This document shows positions 6,359 to 13,023 of a stretch of 13,023 nt of DNA, piece after piece. Below the pieces are notes generated by a model, which made no database searches, was not told where the DNA came from, and worked only from the letters and a program-made list of their open reading frames with translations. Both the position numbers and the translations under genes were made by a program. Position 1 is the first letter of the stretch, and every line of letters begins with the position of its first letter. This DNA comes from CBDUUP01 sp965370435 (GTDB lineage: Bacteria > Chloroflexota > Anaerolineae > Anaerolineales > UBA11579), in contig CBDUUP010000096.1 in NCBI GenBank assembly GCA_965370435.1, positions 1-13,023 of the forward strand. Direction: 5' to 3'.

Positions 6359-7141
6359 ATGATGAACCAGCCTCAACAATCCGTGCAATATCGACAATAC
6401 ATGGCGGGGAAATTCGAAACCATAGTCAACCGGAACGTCATCGCCGAAGCGCCGGTAGCGCTTACCGTGAATGGCGAAGTCTGGTTGACTTTCATGTGTA
6501 CGCCGGTGCAGCTTGAAGCTCTGGCGGCCGGATTCTTGTACAACGAAGGCATTATTCAAAGTAAGGATGAAATCGCTTCAGTGCGAGTATGCCAACATGG
6601 GGACAACGTGGATGTCTGGCTGCACCACGAGGTTGAACAACCCAAACATTGGAAACGAACCTCGGGATGCACAGGCGGCGTCACCTCGGTTGAATTGGAC
6701 GGTGAGGCCCCGGCGAACCTGATAAATGTACAACTCCCTGCCGGAGACATTTCCAGTCTGGTCGAAAAATTCTTACAGGCGCAAGGTCTGTATAAAACTG
6801 CGGGCGGTGTGCATACCTCAGCCTTAAGCGATGGGGAAAAAATACACATCACCGCCGATGACATTGGCCGCCACAATACGTTAGATAAGCTCGCTGGACA
6901 CCTCCTTCTCAAGGCAATACACTTGGAGAAGCGGGTTCTCCTGACGACTGGGCGGATAAGCTCCGAGATGCTGCAAAAGGCAGGCCGGATGGGCACGGCC
7001 ATCGTGATCTCTCGCACCTCGCCCAGTTCCCTGTCCATCGACCTGGCTGAAAAGTTCGGCATCACGCTGGTTGGCTACGCAAAGCGGCATCGATTCAACA
7101 TCTACACTCATCCTCATCGCATCCTCGCTGAGGAAGTATGA
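6359..7141 (+). CDS. fdhD: Formate dehydrogenase sulfurtransferase FdhD
   Basis: FdhD transfers sulfur from a cysteine desulfurase to the molybdenum or tungsten bis-MGD cofactor so that formate dehydrogenase becomes active. The 260-residue protein has the family blocks EAPVALTVNG (30-39), GFLYNEGII (58-66), TSGCTGG (102-107), GGVHTSAL (149-156), DDIGRHNTLDK (167-177), TTGRISSEM (196-204) and the C-terminal RFNIYTHPHRI. The loop carries only one cysteine (C104), where E. coli FdhD has CxxC. I prefer the ATG at 6359: it is preceded by AAGAGAGAA at a suitable distance, whereas the in-frame ATG at 6317 (14 codons longer) has none. It lies just upstream of the three formate dehydrogenase subunit genes it is expected to serve. 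Confidence 0.95.
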   Translation: MMNQPQQSVQYRQYMAGKFETIVNRNVIAEAPVALTVNGEVWLTFMCTPVQLEALAAGFLYNEGIIQSKDEIASVRVCQHGDNVDVWLHHEVEQPKHWKRTSGCTGGVTSVELDGEAPANLINVQLPAGDISSLVEKFLQAQGLYKTAGGVHTSALSDGEKIHITADDIGRHNTLDKLAGHLLLKAIHLEKRVLLTTGRISSEMLQKAGRMGTAIVISRTSPSSLSIDLAEKFGITLVGYAKRHRFNIYTHPHRILAEEV

Positions 7142-7213
7142 TAGCAACATAAACTCGCATTATGACAAATTTTATCCTGCGTTTGACAAATCCAACCATC
7201 AGAAGGTAAACTT

Positions 7214-7666
7214 ATGGACGAACAATTCCAAACCATCCTGGCCTCATTCGAGGGGAAGAGAGAGGAAATCATCCCAATTTTACAAGAGGTACAGGACAGC
7301 TACAGCTTTCTCTCCGAAACCGCCATGCAGGACATCGCCAAGTTCACGCGGGTGCCCACCAGCCAGGTATACGGCATCGCCACCTTCTACGCACAATTCC
7401 GCTTCACGCCCAAAGGCAAACAGCACGTGATGGTATGCCGGGGGACGGCTTGCCACGTCAATGGAGCGCAGCGTGTTTTGGAGGAAACCGAAACTCAGTT
7501 GGGCATCCTGGAAGGTGAAACCACGGAAGACGGAGAGTACTCCCTGGAAACCGTAGCCTGCATCGGGGCCTGCAGTCTGGCTCCCACCATGATGATCAAC
7601 AAAGATGTGCATGCCAAGATCACAAAAAAGAAAGTGGCCTCTCTATTCAAGAAGGGGAAAGTATGA
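7214..7666 (+). CDS. nuoE: NuoE-like [2Fe-2S] subunit of formate dehydrogenase
   Basis: The 150-residue protein is of the 24-kDa NuoE/HymA/FdsG family. A helical N-terminus (1-60) with the VYGIATFY segment leads to a thioredoxin-like domain whose C75, C80, C116 and C120 (CRGTAC and CIGAC) bind one [2Fe-2S] cluster. It sits beside the flavin of the NuoF-like partner. A good Shine-Dalgarno (AGAAGG) is placed 8 bases before the ATG. The stop codon overlaps the start of the next gene (ATGA). The gene order nuoE-nuoF-catalytic subunit matches fdsGBA in soluble NAD-dependent formate dehydrogenases; no membrane NADH dehydrogenase subunits are nearby, so it is not part of a respiratory complex I operon. 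The symbol denotes family resemblance. Confidence 0.93.
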   Translation: MDEQFQTILASFEGKREEIIPILQEVQDSYSFLSETAMQDIAKFTRVPTSQVYGIATFYAQFRFTPKGKQHVMVCRGTACHVNGAQRVLEETETQLGILEGETTEDGEYSLETVACIGACSLAPTMMINKDVHAKITKKKVASLFKKGKV

Positions 7667-9555
7667 TGGATAAAGAAATCCTGAAATCTATCCAAGAAGC
7701 GAAAGCCCAATGGGAAACCTTGCATGGCGGGCAAGCGGCCCTCGTTATGGTCGGCAACGCCACCTGTGGACGTTCGGCTGGGTCCCAGGAGGCGCTGGAA
7801 ACTTTTCAAAAGGAAATCGAGGCGCGCGGCCTGGATTGCCACGTAATGGAAGTGGGCTGCATTGGGCTGTGCTATGCGGAGCCAATTGTCACCATCTTCA
7901 AGCCAAATCAGCCCGGCGTGATCTATGACGACGTTACGCCCAAGAAAGCTATCCGGTTGATCGAAGACTATCTGCTCAACGACAATCCCCTGCCAGAAAG
8001 CGCGTTGGGTACCCTGGGAGAAGGCAGCATCGAAGGCATACCCGTATTGTTTGAAACCCCGGTACTCAAGCCCCAGGTGCGCCGTGCGCTGCACAACTGC
8101 GGCTTTATAGACCCCACCAATCTCGACCACTGCTTCGCCACCGGGGGTTACGGCGGCTTCCTCAAAGCCCTGGACATGACCCCGGAACAAATCATCGAGG
8201 AGGTCAAGCAATCCGGCTTGCGGGGACGCGGGGGCGCAGGATTCCCCACCTGGCGCAAGTGGCAGTTTTGCCGGGATGCGGTCAGCGACAAGAAATATCT
8301 CATCTGCAACGCGGATGAAGGCGACCCCGGGGCGTTCATGAATCGCGCTCTCCTGGAAGGCGACCCTCATGCCGTATTGGAAGGAATGCTGGTTGCGGGG
8401 TACGCCCTGGGAGCGCAGACCGGGTATATTTACTGCCGGGCCGAGTATCCCCTGGCATTAGAGCGCCTGCGCGGGGCTATCGCCCAGGCCGAAGAACACG
8501 GACTGTTAGGCGACGACATCCTCGGCTCAGGATACAACTTCCACATCAAGATCAAGGAAGGAGCCGGAGCCTTCGTGTGCGGCGAGGAAACCGCCCTCAT
8601 CCATTCCATCGAAGGCGAGCGGGGCATGCCCACCCCGCGCCCCCCCTTCCCGGCCACCTCCGGCTTGTGGGGTAAACCCACCATTATCAACAACGTAGAA
8701 AGCCTGGCCTGCGTGGGCCAGATATTGAAGAACGGCGCAGAGTGGTTCGCCGAATATGGGAGCGAAAAAAGCAAAGGCACCAAAACCATCGCTCTAGTTG
8801 GCAAGATCCAACGCAGTGGCCTTATCGAAGTGCCTCTGGGCATTTCCCTGCGGGAAATGGTATACGAAATCGGCGGCGGATGCCCGGATGGTAAAAAGGT
8901 CAAGGCCGTCCAAACCGGCGGGCCTTCTGGCGGGTGCATCCCCGATGCGCTGCTCGACACCGCGGTGGATTACGACTCCTTGAGCGCGGCGGGGACCATC
9001 ATGGGATCGGGGGGCGTGGTGGTGATGGATGAAGACACCTGCATGGTGGACTTCGCCCGCTACTTCCTCGACTTTGCGGAAAAGGAGTCCTGCGGGAAGT
9101 GCGTTCCCTGCCGTTTGGGGACCAAACAACTGCTGACGATCCTAGAAGACATCACTGAGGGAAATGGAAGGCCGGGCGACATAGAATTGCTGATAGAAAT
9201 TTCAGAGGGCGTCAAAGCCGGTTCGCTGTGCGGTCTGGGGCAAACCGCCCCCAATCCGGTCCTCACCACCATCCGCTACTTCCGGGAGGAATATGAGGCC
9301 CACATCCACGATAAGGAATGTCCTTCAGGAGTCTGCAAAGCGCTCATCCACTACAACATTATCCCGGAGCTTTGCGTGGGGTGCCTCTTATGCTTAAAGG
9401 CCTGCCCCGGCGGAGCCATCATCGGTGAGCTGAAAGAGATCCATGTGATAGACCAGGACCTCTGCACAAAATGCGGCATGTGCTACGAAGTATGCCCCCC
9501 CAAAGTCACCGCAGTAGAAATCATCCCTGGCATCCCGGTATTGGAGACAGCTTAA
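7663..9555 (+). CDS. nuoF: NuoF/HydB-like NAD(P)H-binding flavoprotein subunit of formate dehydrogenase
   Basis: This 630-residue subunit exchanges electrons between NAD(P)(H) and the Fe-S chain through FMN. Domains in order: an N-terminal thioredoxin-like [2Fe-2S] domain (about 25-105, C35, C66, C70, perhaps C59); the FMN/NADH domain (about 130-350) with GRGGAGFPTWRKW (188-200), NADEGDPGAF and the GAGAFVCGEETALI loop; an SLBB domain (about 375-450); the [4Fe-4S] N3 domain (C477, C480, C483, C523); and two C-terminal ferredoxin [4Fe-4S] motifs (C571/C574/C577/C581 and C601/C604/C607/C611). Plain NuoF is about 430 residues and lacks both terminal domains; this layout is that of HydB/HndC in multi-subunit hydrogenases and related formate dehydrogenases. 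Its ATG overlaps the nuoE stop (ATGA), and its TAA overlaps the next ATG by one base, so the three subunits are translationally coupled. Confidence 0.94.
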   Translation: MMDKEILKSIQEAKAQWETLHGGQAALVMVGNATCGRSAGSQEALETFQKEIEARGLDCHVMEVGCIGLCYAEPIVTIFKPNQPGVIYDDVTPKKAIRLIEDYLLNDNPLPESALGTLGEGSIEGIPVLFETPVLKPQVRRALHNCGFIDPTNLDHCFATGGYGGFLKALDMTPEQIIEEVKQSGLRGRGGAGFPTWRKWQFCRDAVSDKKYLICNADEGDPGAFMNRALLEGDPHAVLEGMLVAGYALGAQTGYIYCRAEYPLALERLRGAIAQAEEHGLLGDDILGSGYNFHIKIKEGAGAFVCGEETALIHSIEGERGMPTPRPPFPATSGLWGKPTIINNVESLACVGQILKNGAEWFAEYGSEKSKGTKTIALVGKIQRSGLIEVPLGISLREMVYEIGGGCPDGKKVKAVQTGGPSGGCIPDALLDTAVDYDSLSAAGTIMGSGGVVVMDEDTCMVDFARYFLDFAEKESCGKCVPCRLGTKQLLTILEDITEGNGRPGDIELLIEISEGVKAGSLCGLGQTAPNPVLTTIRYFREEYEAHIHDKECPSGVCKALIHYNIIPELCVGCLLCLKACPGGAIIGELKEIHVIDQDLCTKCGMCYEVCPPKVTAVEIIPGIPVLETA

Positions 9556-12227
9556 TGACAGAAACAATCACCCTGACCATAGACGGGATTCCCATCACTA
9601 CCCGGCCCGGCGCTTCCTTGTTGGATGCCGCCCTGGAAAACGACATTTACATCCCTCACCTATGCCACCACCCGGACCTCAAGCCGGTGGGCGCGTGCCG
9701 CCTCTGTGGGGTGGAGATTGACGGCGGCAGGATGACGATGTCCTGCCTGGAACCGGTGAGAGAGGGGATTGAGGTAGTGACGGAAAGCCCGGCGATTTCC
9801 CAGGTGCGGCGAACGACGGTGGAATTATTGATCGTCAACCACGACATGGACTGTCTGGCCTGCGCGGCCGCCACCGATTGCGAACTGCTCAATCTCTCCT
9901 CGTATGTCGGCATACAATCCGAAAGGCTGGAGAGGCTCAAGGGCCTCACCGAGTTGAAGCCGGTGGATGACTCCAATCCATTCTTCAGCTTCGACCCCAA
10001 CAAGTGCGTGCTGTGCACGATTTGCGTCCGCACCTGTGAGGAAATCCAGGGGGTGCGCGCGCTGGACCTCATCAACCGGGGATACGAAACCGTCATCGGC
10101 ACCTTTGGCAATAAACCTTTCATCGAGTCGGTGTGCGAATCGTGCGGGGAGTGCGTGGTGCGCTGCCCGGTGGGCGCGTTAGCTCCCAAGAACTTCCAGA
10201 AGCCGGCGCGGGAGGTGCAAACGACCTGTATTTATTGCGGCGTGGGGTGTGGCATTTATCTGGGCGTGACCGGCGACCGGGTGGTCAGCGTGCGGGGCGA
10301 CCGAGAACGCCCCAGCAACCGCGGCCAACTCTGCGTCAAGGGCCGGTATGGATTCAAGTTCATCAACCATCCGGACCGCCTCACCACTCCGCTCATTAAG
10401 CGCAACGGCGAATTTGAAGAGGCCACCTGGGAAGAAGCATTGGACCTGGTGGCGGAAAATTTCTCCCAACATAAGGGAGACGCCTTCGCCGCGCTGGCCT
10501 CGGCCAAATGCACCAACGAGGAAAATTACCTTATCCAAAAATTGACCCGCGCGGCGATGGGCACCAATACGGTGGACCATTGCGCCCGTCTTTGACACTC
10601 TCCCACCGTGGCCGGTCTGGTCACAACTTTTGGGAGCGGCGCAATGACCAATTCCATCGAAGAGGTCAAGGACGCGGCCTGCATCCTGGCTATTGGCACC
10701 AACACGACCGCGGCCCATCCGGTGATCGGCTATTCCATGAAGCAAGCCTCCCGAAACGGGGCCAAGCTCATCGTCGCCAATCCCAAAGAGATCGGGCTGG
10801 TACGTTTTGCGGACATCTTCCTGCAAAACCAACCCGGCTCGGACGTGGCCCTGTTGATGGGGATGGCCCGGGTGATCGTGGAGGAAGAGCTGCACGACGA
10901 GACCTTCATCGAGGAACAGTGCGAAAACTTTGAGGCCTTCCAAGCGTCTTTGGAAGCATTCACGCCCGAATTTGTAACCGAGGTCACCGGGATCCCCTGG
11001 GAAACCATCGCCGAAGCGGCTCGGGTGTACGCCACGAACAAACCGGCCTCCATCTTCTACGCTATGGGCATCACTCAACACACCCACGGCACCGATAACG
11101 TGATGGCGGTCAGCAACCTGGCGCTGCTCACCGGGTCGGTGGGGAAACCCTCCACCGGGGTGAATCCGCTGCGCGGGCAGAACAATGTGCAAGGGGCATG
11201 TGATTTGGGCGGTCTTCCCAATGTGTACACCGGCTACCAGCGGGTTGATGACCCTAAAGTCCAGGCCAAGTTCGAGAAAGCCTGGGGAGTCAAACTCTCC
11301 AGCGAGAATGGATTGACCCACGTGGAGATCATTGACGCGATTGATGAAGGCCAGATAAAGGCCTTATACGTTGTTGGCGAGAATCCGATCCTCAGCGAGG
11401 CCAATGCTAACCACGTGGACGAAGCTTTCAAAAAGCTGGACTTCATGGTGGTGCAGGACATCTTCATGTCCGAGACGGCTGAATACGCTGACGTGGTCTT
11501 GCCTGCCGCCTCCTTTGCCGAAAAAGACGGCACGTTCACCAACACCGAACGGCGAGTCCAGCGTGTGCGGAAAGCGATCGCGCCGGTGGGCGACTCCCGG
11601 CCGGATTGGTGGATCGTGAACGAAATCGGCAAGCGAGTGGCGAAGAAAGGTTTCGACTTCGACGGCCCGAAAGAGATCATGGAGGAGATCGCCGCCCTCA
11701 CGCCCATCTACGGCGGGATCACCTACGAACGGCTGGAGGATGTGGCCGGGCTGCAATGGCCCTGCCCGGACGAGGATCATCCCGGCACCCCGTACCTGCA
11801 CAAGGGCAAGTTCTCGCGGGGCAAGGGTAAATTAATCCCATTGGTGTACAAAGCTTCAGATGAGATGCCAGATGAGGAATATCCTCTCCTGCTGACAACG
11901 GATCGCAGCCTTTACCATTACCACACCGTCATCACCCGCAAGGCGGAGGGGTTGGACGTGCTGGACAGCGAGGAACTGCTGCGCATTAACCCAGTAGACG
12001 CGGAAGGCCTGGGATTGGCGGGGGGTGAGATGGTGAAGGTGCAATCTCGACGGGGAGAGGTTGAGGTTCGAGCCGACGTCACCGACGTGTGCCCGCCGGG
12101 TGTGGTTTCGATGAGTTTCCATTTTCACGAGAGTCCCACCAACGTGCTGACCAACGCGGCCTTGGACCCGGTGGCGAAGATCCCGGAGACGAAGGTTTGC
12201 GCGGTGAGGGTGGAGGTTTTGGGGTAG
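9555..12227 (+). CDS. fdhA: Selenocysteine-containing formate dehydrogenase catalytic subunit (TGA 10593-10595 read as Sec)
   Basis: One 890-residue selenoprotein that interconverts formate and CO2 at a Mo or W bis-MGD centre. N-terminal NuoG-like part: [2Fe-2S] (C37, C48, C51, C64), His-ligated [4Fe-4S] (H96, C100, C103, C109) and two ferredoxin clusters (C151-C161, C194-C204). Catalytic part: proximal [4Fe-4S] C225/C228/C232/C260 with K262, then DHCARL-Sec347-HSPTVAGL, R540 in GVNPLRGQNNVQGACDLG, and the molybdopterin dinucleotide-binding domain from about 776. The TGA is the only interruption; frame and homology continue unbroken on both sides, and a SECIS hairpin follows. A conventional reading would split it into 346- and about 539-residue pieces. 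The start at 9555 (TAATG overlap) is preferred to an in-frame upstream ATG at 9471, which would lie within the previous gene. Selenocysteine genes (selA, selB, selC) must be elsewhere. Whether Mo or W is used cannot be told. Confidence 0.95.
10596..10636 (+). promoter_or_regulatory. Bacterial SECIS element in the formate dehydrogenase mRNA
   Basis: Immediately after the TGA, GUGGCC (10608-10613) and GGUCAC (10619-10624) form a six-pair stem (one G-U) closing a GGUCU loop (10614-10618). GGUCU is also found in the apical loop of the E. coli fdhF SECIS recognised by SelB, and the 12-base distance from the UGA is close to the 11 there. A second, lower stem pairs CTCCCA (10600-10605) with TGGGAG (10631-10636). 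The element lies inside the coding sequence and directs selenocysteine insertion. Confidence 0.9.
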
Positions 12228-12251
12228 AGACGAGTTTACTAGAATTAAACT

Positions 12252-12296
12252 TCCTGCAGGTTTATGGAACGATGTTCCCAACCTGCGGGAGGTTTT
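12252..12296 (+). terminator. Intrinsic terminator of the formate dehydrogenase operon
   Basis: TCCTGCAGGTT (12252-12262) pairs with AACCTGCGGGA (12280-12290), 11 pairs with one G-U. An inner stem GGAAC (12266-12270) with GTTCC (12274-12278) caps it. GG and four Ts (12293-12296) follow. It starts 25 bases after the fdhA stop, so it ends the operon before the peptidase promoter. The T-run is short, but the stem is very stable. Confidence 0.75.
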
Positions 12297-12299
12297 GCA

Positions 12300-12348
12300 T
12301 TGTCACTTGTCGTTCAACGGTATAATTCGATCAGTAGCGAAAGGAGAT
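12300..12348 (+). promoter_or_regulatory. Promoter and Shine-Dalgarno of the M24 peptidase gene
   Basis: A perfect TATAAT (12321-12326) lies 15 bases after TTGTCA (12300-12305); TTGCAT at 12295-12300 is an alternative -35 but is 20 bases away. AAGGAGAT (12341-12348) is a near-perfect Shine-Dalgarno, with the AAGGAG core six bases before the ATG at 12353. The predicted leader is only about 20 bases. Confidence 0.6.
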
Positions 12349-12352
12349 CCCC

Positions 12353-13023
12353 ATGCAAACCTCGATAAATATAACCCAAGCTGAATTCATATCCAGAGCC
12401 AAGAAACTGTTGGAACATATTAAGGCTGAGAAGCTGTCCGGCGTGGTTTTGTTTGACAGCCATTACATACTTTATTACACCGGATTTGCCTTCATCCCTA
12501 CGGAGCGACCCATCGGGTTTGTGATGAACGCCAAGGGAGAGAAAGCGCTCTTTGTACCCCGGCTGGAGGTGGAGCACGCCGAGTCCAACGCGATGATTGA
12601 CCGCGTGGATCATTACCTGGAATATCCTTACAAACCTCGGCCAATGGAACTTTTCAAGAATACATTGGAGGAGATGGGTATTCAGGGCGAGTTCGGGGTG
12701 GACACGGACGGGTATCCGTGGATATTGGGGTATCGAGGGCCGACCCTCAGCGAGTTGACCGGAGGCCAGCCCCGGCGGGTGGCGGGTTTCATTGAGGATC
12801 AGATGATGATAAAGAGCGAGACTGAATTGGCCCTCATCCGGGAGAGCGTGAAGTGGGGGCATCTGGCGCACACCCTTTTGCAGCGTTACACTAAAGTTGG
12901 GTTGACCGAGACGGAGGTCAGCATGCGGGCCAGCAATGAAGCCACCCTGACCATGCTGGACGCTATTGGGCCTATCTACCGGGCGCAGAGCTATTTCTCC
13001 CGGGGGGCGGGGGCGGTGATCCA
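12353..13023 (+). CDS. M24-family peptidase (Xaa-Pro dipeptidase/creatinase-like), partial at right edge
   Basis: An open frame from the ATG at 12353 runs 223 codons to the window edge with no stop. Residues about 10-150 form a creatinase N-terminal domain (KLLEHIKAEKLSGVVLF..., SHYILYYTGF). The junction IKSETELALIRESVKWGH (about 160-177) is the typical entry into the M24 'pita-bread' metallopeptidase domain, which is only begun here. The metal ligands (two Asp, one His, two Glu in the family) lie beyond the edge, so peptidase activity cannot be confirmed. Family members cleave X-Pro bonds or hydrolyse creatine-like substrates. The gene has its own promoter and strong Shine-Dalgarno and is separated by a terminator from the formate dehydrogenase operon, so it is probably unrelated in function. 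Confidence 0.9.
   Translation, partial: MQTSINITQAEFISRAKKLLEHIKAEKLSGVVLFDSHYILYYTGFAFIPTERPIGFVMNAKGEKALFVPRLEVEHAESNAMIDRVDHYLEYPYKPRPMELFKNTLEEMGIQGEFGVDTDGYPWILGYRGPTLSELTGGQPRRVAGFIEDQMMIKSETELALIRESVKWGHLAHTLLQRYTKVGLTETEVSMRASNEATLTMLDAIGPIYRAQSYFSRGAGAVI

Noticed and set aside
7163..7191. Direct repeat TGACAAAT, two copies 21 bases apart before nuoE, with TTGACA as a possible -35
   Set aside because: No usable -10 follows before the start codon, and an 8-base repeat in AT-rich spacer can arise by chance.
7495..8370. 291-codon open frame on the minus strand
   Set aside because: It is antisense to the nuoE/nuoF junction, both of which are certain by their cluster motifs.
10593..10595. 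TGA as a nonsense mutation or sequencing error making fdhA a pseudogene
   Set aside because: The codon falls exactly at the known selenocysteine position, the frame is intact on both sides, and a SECIS hairpin with the right spacing follows.
10179..11321. 380-codon open frame on the minus strand
   Set aside because: It is antisense to fdhA and is Gly/His/Arg-rich, as expected for a shadow of GC-rich coding DNA.
10608..12227. Separate gene starting at GTG 10608
   Set aside because: It begins inside the catalytic domain, has no ribosome binding site, and its first bases form the SECIS stem.

Overview
The window looks like a chromosomal segment of an anaerobic or facultative bacterium. The style of the genes (a NarX/NarL-like sensor system, a HydB-like flavoprotein fused to ferredoxin domains, a selenocysteine formate dehydrogenase) would fit a Chloroflexota/Anaerolineae-like lineage, but that assignment is inference; no rRNA or other taxonomic marker is present.

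Left block (1-2459, minus strand): a three-gene unit read right to left. It contains a DEDDh 3'-5' exonuclease, an unrecognised 449-residue protein that carries a nucleotidyltransferase-fold-like signature and is coupled to the exonuclease by an ATGA overlap, and the first 155 residues of a sirtuin (NAD-dependent protein deacylase) that runs off the left edge. A sigma70-like promoter precedes the exonuclease.

Signalling block (2652-5403): a membrane-anchored GAF/HisKA_3 histidine kinase (minus), a stand-alone receiver protein downstream of it (minus, with its own promoter and a clear intrinsic terminator), and a divergent NarL/LuxR-type response regulator (plus). The kinase and regulator promoters overlap in an 86-bp gap. 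A TCATATC(T)GGGGAC motif associated with inverted repeats lies upstream of both the receiver gene and the next block, and is a candidate operator.

Metabolic block (5613-12227, plus strand): cysH (assimilatory APS reductase), fdhD (formate dehydrogenase sulfurtransferase), a NuoE-like [2Fe-2S] subunit, a NuoF/HydB-like flavoprotein, and a large NuoG/formate-dehydrogenase catalytic subunit. The last gene contains an in-frame TGA at 10593-10595, in the exact active-site context of selenocysteine formate dehydrogenases, followed by a strong SECIS hairpin. It is therefore read as one 890-residue selenoprotein rather than two genes. Together these genes encode a soluble, NAD(P)-linked, metal-dependent formate dehydrogenase with many Fe-S clusters and its sulfurtransferase maturation factor. 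Electron bifurcation with ferredoxin is possible but not shown.

Right edge: a strong intrinsic terminator (12252-12296) closes the formate dehydrogenase operon. A promoter and a near-perfect Shine-Dalgarno sequence then precede a truncated M24-family (Xaa-Pro peptidase/creatinase-like) gene that runs off the window.
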